This document shows positions 1-11,519 of a stretch of 64,000 bases of DNA, piece by piece. The stretch is taken from contig CAMGYJ010000004.1 of NCBI GenBank assembly GCA_946122785.1, positions 12,174,150-12,238,149 on the forward strand, written 5' to 3'. A program made the translations under genes and the position numbers. Origin of the DNA: Linum tenue (lineage: Eukaryota; Streptophyta; Magnoliopsida; Malpighiales; Linaceae). Positions within the stretch are counted from its first letter, which is position 1, and each line of letters opens with the position of its first letter. A model generated the notes under the pieces. The model was not told the DNA's origin. It did no database searches and saw nothing but the letters and a program-made list of their open reading frames with translations.

Positions 1-2705
1 GATGGGAGACCATATACAAAATCCATTGTGATTCTTTCCCACTTCCATTCTGGAATTGGAAGTGGTTGCAGTTTCCCTACAGGAGCTTGATGTTCTGCCT
101 TAACTTTCTGACATACCAGACATGTGAAAACATGTTCAGCCGCTTCCTTTTTCATCCCACGCCACCAAAAATATGGTTTGATCGTGTGATACATTTTAGT
201 TGCTCCTGGGTGCATAGCATAAGCAGAAGAATGAGCTTCATCTAGGATCTCTTTCCTCAAATTATCAACGTTAGGAACGCATGCCCTTCCATTAATCTTC
301 AACATGCCATCTACCATTTCAAATGGACTTTCTTTTCCTTCCTCAATATCTTGAATGATTTTTGCCAACTCTGGGTCCTCCTTCTGCTTCTCACGAATCT
401 TGTCGTGCAACAAAGGTCGAATGTTCAACGGAGCTAGTAACCCTGTTACACCATCCACTTCCAAATCAACATTCATTGCCCTCAAATCAACCAGATCATT
501 TATATTCTTCTTTCCCTTTCTGCTTAGGGCATCAGCAACTACATTAGCTTTACCTGGATGGTAATCAATTGTACAATCATAATCTTTTAGAAGTTCAATC
601 CATCTCCTCTGGCGACTATTTAAATCCTTCTGATCCATAATATACTTCAGGCTTTTATGATCAGTGAGGATTTTAAAAGTCTCACCATACAAATAATGTC
701 GCCAAATCTTGAGAGCAAATACCACCGCTGCCAACTCCAAATCATGAGTGGGATAATTTACTTCATGAGGACGCAATTGCCTAGAGGCATATGCGATAAC
801 TCTTCCATCTTGCATTAACACACAGCCTAGTCCTTGATACGAGGCATCACTATACACCACAAACTCTCCCTGACTTGAAGGTAGTGCAAGTACTGGTGCT
901 GTGGTCAATCTCTTTTTCAGTTCATCAAAACTCTTTTGACATGATTCATCCCAAACATACTTGGTATTCTTCCTCAACAGTTTAGTCAATGGGGCAGCAA
1001 TTTTGGAAAATCCTTCTACAAACCACCGATAGTAACCCGCCACGCCAAGAAAACTTCTCAACTCAGACACATCTTTTGGTGGAGTCCAACTCACCACTGC
1101 TTCCACTTTTTTTGGATCCACCTCCACCCCTCTTCCAGAAATTACATGTCCCAGAAATATTACCTCCTTCAGCCAAAACTCACATTTTGAGAATTTTGCA
1201 TATAATTGTTTCTCCCTTAGAATTTGCAGCACAATTCTAAGGTGATTTTTATGCTCCTCTTCGCTTTTAGAATAGATGAGAATATCATCTATGAACACAA
1301 TCACAAACTTATCAAGATATTCATGAAAAACTCTGTTCATAAGAGCCATAAATACTGCTGGCGCATTAGTGAGTCCAAAAGGCATTACCAGGAACTCATA
1401 ATGCCCATATCTTGTTCTAAAAGCTGTCTTTGAGGTCGCTTCATCTGCCACTTTCAGTTGATGGTACCCGGACCTCAAATCAATCTTAGAAAAGACTGAT
1501 GCACCCTGCAATTGATCAAACAAGTCATCTATTCATGGGAGGGGATAACGATTTTTCACTGTTGCTTTATTCAACCTCCGGTAATCAATGCACATTCTCA
1601 TGGATCCATCTTTTTTCTTGACAAATAAAACCGGTGCACCCCAAGGTGAGATGCTAGGTCGAATAAACCCCTTGTCTAGCAATTCCTGCAATTGTTCTTT
1701 AAGCTCCTTCAGCTCAATTGGTGCCATTCGATATGGTGCCATTGAAATTGGTGTTGTGCCAGGTACCAATTCAATATCAAACTCTACTTCCCTTTCAGGT
1801 GGAAGGCCGGGAAGTTCTTCGGGGAATACATCAGGAAACTCCCTTACCACCTCTACATCCTCAACCTTCTTATCATTTACAACAGTAACTTGAGCAAGAA
1901 AGGCTTCACAACCTTCCTTCATTAATCGAAAAGCTTCCAAGGCAGAAAGAAAACCATGATTCTCCTTTTTCTTAATGCCTCGGAATACAACAGGACCTTT
2001 ATCTGGTGTGTTGAATAGCACTTCTTTCTTTTGACAATCCACAACAGCTCCATGTGTTGCCAGAAAGTCCATTCCAAGGATGACATCAAATTCATCAAAA
2101 GGTAGCAGAATTAAATCTGCTGCTAGGAAAGCTCCTTCCACACAAATGAAGGAACTTCTAATAACTGAGTCTACCTTCAAGGTATCTCCCACAGGTGTTT
2201 TAACACATAAGGTATAACCTAGCTTATCTGGAACTAAGCGTAGCATATGTGCAAACGTATATGACATGAATGAGTGAGAGGAACCAGTATCGATCAAAGC
2301 ATATAATTGCTTGCCAAGGATAGAAAGCATACCAGTCACAACTTCTGGTGCCACTTCTGCCTCACCTCGAGTCATTGCATAAACCCTCGGTGTTCCCTGT
2401 ACTCTGGTACCCTGCGTACCACTTCCTGATGGCTGATTTCGACCACCACCTCTACCACCCTGTGAACCACCACGACCACTCTGAAATCCACTACGGCCTC
2501 CCTGGTAACCACCCCTGAATGGGGCTCTACTAAATTGCACTGAAGGCTCGGACTGTGTAGCTCTTACTTCTCTCGAATGCGGAGAATCCCTCATGATGTG
2601 CCCAGGTTGGCCACAGTGAAAGCATACACCAGAAAATCTCCTACACTCTCCAAGATGCCTCTTCTGACAAACTTGACAAAATGGAAATTGTGTGGCTGAG
2701 GCCAT
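1..2705 (-). pseudogene. Ty3/gypsy pol (zinc knuckle, protease, RT, RNase H, integrase start), cut by window edge
   Basis: Reading right to left in one frame: a CCHC-like zinc knuckle near 2600-2640, aspartic protease motif IDTGSS near 2270-2300, RT start ([17 protein letters not shown]) near 1560-1620, RT catalytic FIDDIL near 1270-1300, RNase H ([17 protein letters not shown]) near 650-860, the integrase HHCC finger near 100-215, and the first integrase aspartate (TMDF) near 20. The rest lies outside the window. A TGA at 1533-1535 sits in the RT core where the family has an amino acid; the frame is open on both sides of it (I checked codons on both sides and at the window edge). The last zinc-ligand Cys reads Ser (MRDSP). 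This is a LTR retrotransposon polyprotein, seemingly non-functional through nonsense changes rather than extensive decay. Confidence 0.93.
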
Positions 2706-2717
2706 TGGTGTCCTATA

Positions 2718-3485
2718 TTATGTTCCAGGCATAGATTGACTCGGTGTTCTCCCAAAACTGCTAGGACCTCTCCTGGGTGGGTAACGAGGTCCAGCATAAT
2801 TTACTCCAAACTTCCTCTTCTTCTCCTCTTCTTTGGTTTTGTGTTCCTCTCGGCTCTCAACTTCATAGGCTTCATACTTAAGTGCTGCCTCCTTGATTGT
2901 GGCCATACTCTCTTCATCAACCCTGTGGATCTTTTCTTTCAATCCTATGCGCAGACCATGCAAGTATCTCATCTTCTTCTTATGCTCAGTATCCGCCAAC
3001 CCATCCTCAAAGTAAAGTAGTTGAACAAACTTGATGGTGTACTCAGTAACTGTCATATTCTCCTGCTTAAGGTTGGCGAATTCATTGTTCTTTGTCCTGA
3101 TAAAAGCTTCGGGAAGAAACTCTGTCTTAAAGGCCTTCAGGAACTCCTCCCAGGTGAACTGAACTCGTTCACCATTAACTCTAGAGACTGAGGACCACCA
3201 GCTCCTCGCGTACCCCTTTAGGAGAAAAACAACATATTGTACTTTTTCCTCTGGGGTCGCATAAAGATACTCAAACACATCTTCCATCTCCCTCAACCAC
3301 TCTACCACAGCATCCGGACTCACATCTCCTTTGAAGTCCCTACCACCCAAACTCTTCATCTTTGCATAGTCTAATACTGGCGGTCTGGCATCAACCACCC
3401 CCACTCCTCTCGACTGGTCAGTAGGAACATTATGACAACTTCCGTGCGAGCTACAAGGAAATATTGGCCTTAGATTGATCCACAC
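2718..3485 (-). pseudogene. Ty3/gypsy gag, capsid part
   Basis: The 255-codon frame carries the retrotransposon gag (capsid) signature: SWWSSV, WEEFLKAF, FLPEAF and the NMTVTEYTIKFVQL block, followed by a basic, Lys/Glu-rich tail. The TAA at 2718-2720 is in the same reading frame as the downstream pol frame starting at 2705. Gag and pol were therefore one continuous polyprotein, now broken by this stop and the TGA at 1533-1535. Gag would form the particle that packages element RNA. The Met at 3485 is the first usable start; the untranslated leader between it and the primer site at 3735 is about 250 bp. Confidence 0.9.
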
Positions 3486-3734
3486 AAAATTTATTCTTTC
3501 CCAAATCTCTCACTTGGTTAAAACAAAATCTTCAAAACATAATTACTTGAAAACAAACAAGTTCAAAACTCAATTTTGAAAACCATGATGCAGGTAATTT
3601 CATCCAACATACCAATACACTTAATCATGTCAAACTCAATTCCCAGTTTAAGTCATTATGGGGTACTCCCCTCCTTAGGAGTGTTTAACCTCCCATAGAG
3701 TATAGTACGCCATAACAACAAAAAGAGGGAACCG

Positions 3735-3747
3735 GGCTCTGATACCA
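3735..3747 (-). promoter_or_regulatory. Primer binding site of the Ty3/gypsy element
   Basis: On the minus strand this reads TGGTATCAGAGCC, the standard plant retrotransposon site complementary to the 3' end of initiator tRNA-Met. It lies 3 bp inside the LTR edge at 3751, which fixes the element's orientation and LTR boundary. Confidence 0.9.
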
Positions 3748-3750
3748 AAC

Positions 3751-6007
3751 TGTAACACCCTACCCTATACGTATTACCTAATCATATTGTTCATACAATT
3801 GCAGCGGAAATAATCTCGGGTGTTACATTAATTATCAAAATTTACCCAATAAAATTTCGACATGAATTACTCGCGTAATGGGCTAACAGTTCTTCCATCT
3901 GATCCTGCAAAATAATTCATCTAAATCCATGCATTCATAGACAAACATATACACTCACTGCCATATGCATTGGCTTTTCATAGCCATAGTCACAGTTTCA
4001 TGTTACACAACTGCATACTATACTGATACATGCCATAATCGTCACAACTTACATAATTACACAAATATACACATATCATCAACTTTCCACACCTGTGGAT
4101 ATCTCACACTACATCATAAGCTAGTATGCACATGAAAAACGTTCTCAAAACATTTTACAAAAAGGTGTGGATCACTGGCCAAAATCCCGAGTAGTAGTCC
4201 AAGCACAGAATAGTTGAAGACCATACCTCATTTTGACTTCAACTCTAGCTCCTCTCCCACCTAACACCTATCTACTGCTGCTGCTGATGATCTGCTTACA
4301 CATAGCATAAGCAGAGAAGAAGAATAAAAGAGGGTCAGCTCATAGCTGAGTGAGATAATCATAGCATCGTGAGTTCATAACAGAGCATACCCCTACCATA
4401 CATCTAGCAAATAAGCCCAAGCACTAGGATTAGACCTCAGGCATCCGACATCCCAATAGGCAAAAGACTCAACCACATTGACTTATGCATATGCATCTTA
4501 TCATGTTTTACTTATAGGCGCCTGGCTACTCCCATGCTAATAACTCTCTCGGGAAACATACTCCACATCCCGTCGGATGTAGTCATACATACCCCAACAT
4601 CCCGTCGGATGTGGTCATACATACCCTACACCACTATGGGTGTAGTCATACCCCGACACCGCTCTGGGTGTGGTCATATCTCATAAGAACTCTTCAGTCA
4701 CCACCACATGAGAGGTGTGACTATCATACATATCATAATAGAGTAATAGCATAGGGAGCCCTAATTACTATGTAGATGACCGTGAGACCACAACACTCAT
4801 AATTGGTATCCTTATACATGATTCATATCTCATCTTGCTTAATCATAATTTGTTACTTGGACATGTTCTTGACCTGGCCACAATTGGCTCAACATAACCA
4901 GGAGTCGTATAATTGCACTTCCTCGGGATAAACCCTCGTGCAAGTCATCCTCCTTAAAACATCATAATATCACCAGGGAATATATATTTTCCCACATGTG
5001 CATCCAAATACAACAATCATGAAAAATCATACTCAATCACCTTATCAAACCATCATAAGGCATATCAACAGTCAAGCCCACAATTTGCAACATATACGAA
5101 ATCATCAGCATAAACAAGGTCCATATCGATTAGGGCAAGTCAATAATATCATACAGTAATCCATGGTTCATCATATAGCATAAAAGTCCATACACCCCTA
5201 ATCATGCCATTCTAGTTCACCTAGGTCAATTCTAAGCGCATCAACATAATTATCGTGATACGACAAACCCGGTATGCCGTGCTAATCCCTCACCAGTTCT
5301 GGTCGTTCAAACACCGGTTTAACCTTCCCGTACTAAAACGTCAATTTCACGAACGAACCCTGAATTAAAATCCGAGACCGCCCTAATATCCCCTGCAGTA
5401 TCCCCGTCAATATTAGTTCTAGGCTCCGGGTCAAATTCTTGATAAAAATACATCAAACCCTGGCCGGAGCTAAATTCAGCGGTTTGGACCCCGGCCTAAA
5501 TAATTGCCGAAATTCAGGGATTAGAACTAGAGAATTGATTACCTCGCTGCAGGAAGCTCGTATATGAAATTTGGGCTCAATCCGGCTTCCGGATACTCCG
5601 AAACCCTAATTTGGCTTATCGGGAATTCAAGAAATTCCTGAACCAAAAACTCGTTTTAAAGCTCTAAATCGATAAATCACGATGAATAGATGAATTAGGC
5701 ATTACTTACGAGATTTTTGGATCACTAGGGCTCAAGATTGGAGCTACCAAAAATTTTCCCCGGAGCTCTGCGTGCGGCTCTGCTCTGCTCTCGGTTTTTA
5801 CTTCTCTCGGTTCTTTCTCAGTGGAGAAATGGAAAATGATGATGAGAATATTGGAATGAAAGTGGCCCGTCCGCTTTTATGATATATATATATATATCCG
5901 ATCGATTGATAATCCGATTTTTGTCGAAATAGTGCCGAAATGCTCGATTTTAAATCGCGAACTTTCTAGCGATCGAAATATGGGTTTTGCCGGAACGGGA
6001 TGTTACA
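3751..6007 (-). repeat. 5' LTR of the Ty3/gypsy element (2257 bp)
   Basis: The stretch begins TGTAACACCC and ends GGGATGTTACA on the plus strand, giving inverted TGTAACA termini. The inner edge is next to the primer site. The TA-rich run at 5881-5898 is the best TATA-like promoter candidate for minus-strand transcription. It contains short tandem motifs (4560-4680). The partner LTR and its target duplication lie outside the window. Outside the right edge the flank reads AAAAG. Confidence 0.85.
4556..4685. repeat. Short tandem repeats inside the LTR
   Basis: Four imperfect copies of a roughly 30 bp unit follow one another, built on 'CATCCCGTCGGATGTAGTCATA' type words that degrade to 'CACCACTATGGGTGTAGTCATA'. 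Each unit contains a small inverted repeat (CATCC..GGATG, CACC..GGTG). This kind of subrepeat is common in LTR U3 regions. Confidence 0.65.
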
Positions 6008-6589
6008 AAAGCTATCCTCGATAAGGAAGAAGAGCCAATTAGTTTGATTGGGCTTCTTCCTCTTCCAATTCTCAGTCCTAGTTCCTATTTACTTAAAGGT
6101 CTCTGGGCCTAATGCACTAAAGCCCAGCGGAAGTGGAAAGATAGAAAGCTTCAGTCTGCTTGTATATCTTCTTCCCATTTCCTTCTGTTGCATTACTTTT
6201 CTCCCTCTCTCGCTTTCGCTTCTAGAACCCTAAAGCATCCAAATCGATCCCTTTTACAGTTTCTATGTTTGACGCATAAAGTTGGAGTAGTCCTCACTTG
6301 TTGATACTCTCTCGCAAGGGGACGAAGAGTTGAACTCAGATGATGAGAAAGAAGATGAAATAATTAAATTAACAAATTATTTTAGTTACTTTCGTCGGAG
6401 TAAATGACTTCCGTTTTCTCGGAGTACAAGAATATAAAATAGGTTCAACCCTAAATAATAGGTTCAACCAGTTTTGGTTAAATAATGGTTATTAATCAAT
6501 GGTCTCGTCAAATACAACATATCCAACAGCTGTAGGATCGCCTGCCTGTACCACAGAAATGGCCTACGACTTTTTACAATATTCTTGTT
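6008..6589. other. Intergenic, no gene recognised
   Basis: AT-rich sequence with only short chance frames. I see no conserved domain, splice pattern or terminal repeat. It separates the gypsy LTR from the duplicated GH1 flank. Confidence 0.6.
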
Positions 6590-7487
6590 TATTAGGTATT
6601 AGTTCATTAGTGATTTTTAAACGAACCAATATCTATCAAACCAGTAAATTGTGAACCATTCACTATAGCGGTTCATATATATTCCGATTTGATTATGACA
6701 ATATAGGAAATCATTCATTTTACTTCCTACAATGATGAGCGAGAGACTGAGAGCTCTTTCATGTTCTGATGTGTGGTTTTGAATTGGTATAATATAAAGT
6801 AAGGATTAAATTGTTTTCTTATTGAGTTTATCAATGTATTTTCGAGGTCTAACCCGTACGAGCTAGTGGTAGATGCGAACAGCCATATTGTAAACGATCT
6901 TTTTCAATTTCCACTTCAGGCCAAATTCCGAGATTAGTTGAAGATATGTCGACGGGAAAAATACAATTTTCCGAAAGAATCGACGGCAATCTTTGTCTGC
7001 CACGTACAAGCTTCTCATCCCTCTGTTAGTCAAGTCACCACTCACTCACTAATTCCCCATTCCTACGGCAAAGCTAGGGCATTGACCCGGCGCAGCGAAA
7101 AAGGCTGGACCAGCCAGCTCGGCTGCTAGTGCAAAATGATACACGGGCCGCGGCTTCTGGGAGAACGTACGTACACGGTCGATGCTGGCTATCTAGCTAG
7201 GGTTTGCGCGATAGTACCACGTACTGGAGGGTCAAGACTGTGCATTATTATATATCCACCGATTCATTTAATTTTATTTGTTCGCGGAATCAGTAAATAA
7301 GTACTAATCACGGATTCACGAATCACCATTTATTTAATAATAGAGGCTAGCTAGCTGGTGGGGGAAATACAGCAGCAGCAGCAGTACACAGTACACACAT
7401 AATCCGTCGTGGTTCACTGAACAACAACAGTTTATTGTCACACACACAAAGGAAAATGATCAATCAGATCACAAAGGCCACCTGATC
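6590..7487 (-). repeat. Duplicate of the GH1 gene 1 downstream flank (copy 1)
   Basis: This block aligns by eye, in order, with 11520-12420 immediately downstream of GH1 gene 1. Shared landmarks include 'TCCTACAATGATG', 'TCGTACGAGCTAG'-like words, 'AGCGAAAAAGGCTGGACCAG', 'ACACGGGCCGCGGCTTCTG', 'GTACCACGTACTGGAGGGTC' and 'AAGGCCACCTGATCAT'. Identity looks high but with small indels, so it is an old duplication. It marks a third GH1 copy on the same strand as gene 1, of which only the 3' end survives. Confidence 0.85.
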
Positions 7488-7738
7488 ATGCAAAAGTTCG
7501 GTCCGGTTCGGACCAGACTAAACTTATGAGAATCGTGATTCATTAGTGAAAGACATATTAGAATCAAGGACTGAACCATAATTGCGTTCTATCCGTTTGC
7601 TCCGGTTCAGTCCGATCTAAATATCAACTCGGTCAATCATTTCTTTAGTAATTGTAAAACTCATATAGACCAAGTACCGAACGACATTAAACTCGGTCTG
7701 TTGCGATCCTGCCCAAACTTTGGTTTGGTCCGATGTGA
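7488..7738. mobile_element. Insertion of about 250 bp rich in CGGTCCG-type words, absent from the other copy
   Basis: In gene 1's flank 'CCTGATCAT' runs almost directly into 'GATGCATGTCTT'. Here these anchors are separated by about 250 bp with CGGTCCGGTTCGG-like words that resemble the hAT-type terminal repeats at 41145-41586 and 62939-64000. I cannot see clean inverted ends or a target duplication, so the family assignment is tentative. Confidence 0.45.
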
Positions 7739-7858
7739 ATGCATGTCTTGTATGCTGCATGTATTCGATCGTATATGGTGTGCAATTCAATAATACATGG
7801 TATCATCGATCTTAAGCTAGGATGCGCAGGGCAGGGCACTAATTCTTGATTAATTAGC
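7739..7858 (-). pseudogene. GH1 relic: 3' UTR up to the stop codon
   Basis: Aligns with gene 1's 3' UTR at about 12440-12613 ('TGCATGTCTT', 'GCTGCATGTATTC', 'GCAGGGCACTAATT'). It ends with TTAATTAGC at 7850-7858, the minus-strand sequence for Ala-Asn-stop. The same nine bases recur at 10025-10033, where the gene end resumes. Confidence 0.75.
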
Positions 7859-8241
7859 AAGACGGTCTAATGGATGGTGGAGCCCCTGTTCTGAAATTGA
7901 GACGTTGTTCAAATTAATTTTTAAGTGTAATAAAATTAAAATGATTATATATTTTTAATTTTTTTTATACTTGATGAGATTATTATTAATTGTTATTATA
8001 GTTATTTTATTAAAAATTTTGTATATTTTTTTAATACAAATAGGAATTTCAAACACAAACAAAACTTTAACAATCCTTATACGTGTCTATTGTATATAGA
8101 TGAGAATATCAACCAACGACTAACACTAATAATAATTATTATAATTAAACTCATCATCAAACTAATCATTTGCTACAAATACAACACTCAATATACAATT
8201 GAATAAACTAACAATCTAGGTGGAGGTCCTATACTTTCCGG

Positions 8242-9992
8242 GACCGGATCACCTCAGTAACCATCAGTAACCCCTTCCCATGGCCCCCACGTGTCAGCTT
8301 TTTCTTTTTATTTAAAAAAACACGGAGGGGCACTAAGGTAAAATTGCACCCCCTATTTAACGATGTCTCTGATGCGCTGACGCGACGCGGATCCCACTCC
8401 CCACCCCACACTGGTTGTCTGGTTCCCCCCTTTCTCTCACTCTTTGTTTTATTTTATTATTAAAAGAAAAAAATATATGATTTCTTCTCTCTCAACAAAA
8501 ATGAATCTAACCATCCTAACTATCTCTAAACTAATTCCAGCTCAAATTGAATGATGATTTTTTCGTTAAATAACACATTGTTAAAGACACTAATTACAAG
8601 TACAAAATGTGTTTATCACTTTCTACTATCATGGTAAAATATGGTAAAATATGTTGAAGAAAATTACAATTCTAACTACCATACAATACCACATGGTAAA
8701 ACGTGGTAAAACATGGTAAAATATGTTGAAGAAAATTAAAAATCTAACTACCATACAATACCACATGGTATAACGTGGTAAAACATGCTACAGAGATTTA
8801 CAAATCTAATTACCATACCCTACCATATGGTATAACATGCTAAAATAAAATTACAAATCAAACTACCACCACATGGTATAACTTGGTAAACCACGCTACA
8901 GAAAATTATAAATCTAACTAGCATACAATACCACCATAGTAGAACATGGTAAATCAAAGGACCACAAATTAATTATAATTACCATATAATACCACATGGT
9001 ATGAGAAGGTAAAACCATGTAAATCTAATTACAACCCTCTACGACCATAGTAAAAACATGATATTCATAAAAATACATTTCGTTACCATACATTACCATA
9101 TGGTATGGACACATTACCATATGGTATGGACACATTACCATATGGTATAGTGTGGTGATCTCAATATATATATACAATTACGACTTTCTTCACTTTCTTC
9201 TCTCCCTTCATTGTCTTCTAACTCTTCTTTCTCGGAACTGGCCGGTGTCGATTACCACCCACTACCACTATGATAAAAACTCGTGACTATAAAAATACAC
9301 TTAGTTAGCACACATTACCATATGGTATAGTGTGGTAATATCAATATATATTCTCAAAGAAGGGGAAACAGAAGGAGGAAGAGGAAAAAAATTCGTCTTC
9401 TGTCTCCTCTCATTTACTCCTCCACAATGAAGAACACCGAATGCAAAAAGAAAGAAAAAGAGGAAGAAGATCGGAATTAATTCACAAACAAATAATAAAA
9501 CACAAAAGATGCAAACTCAACTCACCTAGATCTGTCCCCTCTTTGACAATATGGAGCATCATCGATTTTGAGGCCGAGAAAAGAAAAAAACAGAAGGAAG
9601 GAGCAGCTTGAGAGTAGAAGGATTTGGAGCGTCACCGAATTTGAAGTGGGAGGCTGCAATTTCTTCATCGATTGTTGGAGAAAAAAATGAAGAACAAGAG
9701 AAGAAAGGAGATTTAAATCTGGAAAAAGAATTTTGGAAGAGAGAAAGGAAGAAAGAGAAAAGAGAGAGGAAGAGAAAAGTCTGCTTTTTCTCTTTCCTCC
9801 ATTAAAAAACAACAAATACAAATGCTGGAAAAAATAAAAAAAGAAAAGAAATCAAATTTTAAATATCGGACAAAAATGCCCCTCCTCACTCCACGTGCAG
9901 CCCAGCAATATAATAATGCCATCCCTAGATCTACGGTCCGGATTTAATACTGACAGGTCAGTAACCAATGGTTACTGACCCTATCTGCTGCC
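8242..9992. mobile_element. Candidate Mutator-like non-autonomous element (1751 bp)
   Basis: An 11 bp direct repeat ATACTTTCCGG flanks it (8231-8241 and 9993-10003). Near both ends, in inverted orientation, are CAGTAACCAT-type and CCACGTG-type words. No transposase is present. The interior holds AT-rich tandem repeats (8630-9140) and a purine-rich right part (9360-9800) with no recognisable protein. Other possibilities are a rearranged MITE cluster. Confidence 0.5.
8630..9140. repeat. Tandem repeats built on ACCATATGGTA / CATGGTAAAA
   Basis: About five imperfect units of 90-110 bp ('CTACCATACAATACCACATGG' type core shortened here, then 'TGGTAAAACATGG' and 'AAATCTAACTACC') are followed at 9080-9140 by three near-perfect copies of a 25 bp unit centred on the palindrome ACCATATGGT. 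A further copy occurs at 9312-9335. Confidence 0.75.
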
Positions 9993-10024
9993 ATACTTTC
10001 CGGCACACCCTTTTGGCTGCCCTG

Positions 10025-10050
10025 TTAATTAGCGTAAGCTGCTGGGCCGC
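10025..10050 (-). pseudogene. GH1 relic: last codons and stop
   Basis: Minus-strand codons read Gly-Pro-Ala-Ala-Tyr-Ala-Asn-stop, matching the C-terminal codons of gene 1 at 12605-12627 (PAAYAN). Homology is lost to the right of about 10050, so the upstream exons of this third copy are gone or were never duplicated. Confidence 0.7.
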
Positions 10051-10284
10051 TTAGAGAGGAAGAGGAAAGGCCGAAAAGGAGAGAGAGATCGAGGGAGAAA
10101 CGTGAGAGAAAGAGACAAGGCGGAGGGAACGATTGGTGTTTGCTTTTAGGGTTCTTTTTTCGTTTGATAAATTTTAAGGTTTATTTAATGATTAAGATTG
10201 GTAATCCCCTTAATGCACTAATACAAGTCCTTTTATAAAAAAAATTATGGTAACCTGCTGCAATATATTAATTCGATTTTTTAA

Positions 10285-10625
10285 TGATTGAGGTGCTAGT
10301 TCTCTGGGAGGCTATCGTGTGGTGTTTGGCTAGCGGTTTTACGGAAATGCGATTTGAAGGGGATGCCCAGGAGATCATTGAGTAGATTCTTCAGCGGGAT
10401 GCTAGGGATAATCGAATGGGGTCGATTTTTGAGGAGGTGGTTCAGCTTTTTGACGTGAACATGGGTTTTACTGTACGATTTGTAGGTCAGCGTAACAATA
10501 GGGTAGCTCATTTGGTGGCTCGAAAAGCCCTGTCTTTGTACCCGACTACAAGTCATTTGTTTGATTATCAGGTCTGGCTGAGTTCCAGGATGTACCTGTC
10601 TATTTTGTTCAATCAATATATGATT
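10285..10625 (+). pseudogene. LINE-type RNase H domain fragment
   Basis: The frame resembles the RNase H-like domain at the C-terminus of plant LINE polyproteins: a region with 'MRFEGDAQEII', then about 30 residues on 'NMGFTVRFVGQRNNRVAHL', where the R-x-x-N-x-x-AH motif is diagnostic. An in-frame TAG at 10383-10385 interrupts it and there is no RT upstream. It is a 5'-truncated dead copy, or a related domesticated-type RNase H fragment. Confidence 0.7.
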
Positions 10626-10660
10626 ATCTTTTGTCAGAAAAAAGTAGTTTCTTGATCTGA

Positions 10661-11408
10661 ATCGCTATTCGTCGCCCTAAAATAAATAAAAAATGCGCCC
10701 TAAACCACAGTACATTGACATACATATACCCCTAACTTTAAACCTAAACTTAACCGTAGCAAATATTCTGTCCCCAACCCCAAACCCGGCTCTCAAAATC
10801 TCGCAAAAAAGCTGTCGTCCACCCCAGAACTAGTCTCCGCTGCCGCTGCCACCGTCGCCAGGGTCGCTCCCCGCCACCACTGCTATTCGTCGTCGTTGTT
10901 AACCAGGAGGAGTTCGTCTACGGTTAGGTTGACATCGTCCAGAAGCTTGCCATCGTGGATCAAGTGGTAGTCTATTCGTCGGGCGGGTCCGCGATTGAAA
11001 TTGTTGCTCCGCGGGATTGGATTGTGGATTTGAGGATGGTGATGGTGTCCAACGACGTGGAGGGTGAAGTTAGGATTCGATGCAATTGTAGGTTTACACA
11101 TATTTGCATCTCTTCTTGTCTTTTTCGGTATTTCGAGCAGCGGCCGGAGTGATGGAACGAAAGATGTGTGGTGGCAGTGGCCGGGAAACTTTAAAGTTTA
11201 AAGCATCTCTATGAACAAATTGATCTTTACGGTTAAAAAATTAATGTAATTCTACCAAAAATAATTAATGTAAAGAATATTTTATATACACAAATTAATT
11301 AAACATATTAATTATTTTAAGAGATATTAAAAATAAACTAAAGACACTAGAGTAAATTTAACATAATTAGGGCGATGTATAAGGAGTTTTAGGACGACGA
11401 ATAGCAAT
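10661..11408. mobile_element. MITE-like element with about 20 bp inverted ends (748 bp)
   Basis: The left end reads ATCGCTATTCGTCGCCCTAA; the right end in reverse complement reads ATTGCTATTCGTCGTCCTAA. The interior mixes AT-rich arms with a GC-rich middle (10810-11160) that has open frames on both strands but no known domain. This could be a captured gene fragment. No clean target duplication is visible. Confidence 0.7.
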
Positions 11409-11452
11409 CCCCCAACAAAAATAATTATAGTTCCATCATTAACATTTTAAAT

Positions 11453-11515
11453 CACTACAAAATATGCATAATATCATAGAATGTGTATAAAAAAGATTGT
11501 AATTCTTATAATATT
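11453..11515 (+). repeat. CACTA-like terminal sequence, also present at 62215-62274
   Basis: Begins CACTACAAAATATGCATAAT and continues '..GTGTATAAAAAAG.TTGTAATT..TATA'. The same roughly 60 bp occurs inverted near 62215-62274. The second end of the element is not identified here. Confidence 0.55.
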
Positions 11516-11519
11516 TTTG

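Larger units (their letters stand above)
7859..10024. mobile_element. Insertion flanked by 9 bp duplication TTAATTAGC inside the GH1 relic
   Basis: TTAATTAGC at 7850-7858 and again at 10025-10033 brackets 2166 bp that are absent from gene 1. A 9 bp duplication is typical of Mutator-like elements. The outer ends (AAGACGG... and ...TGCCCTG) are not clear inverted repeats, so the outer element may be decayed or composite. It contains the better-defined block at 8242-9992. Confidence 0.6.

Noticed and set aside
9522..9922. Phe/Ser-rich minus frames and Lys/Glu-rich plus frame
   Set aside because: The frames come from a purine-rich low-complexity tract inside the Mutator-like block; no domain.
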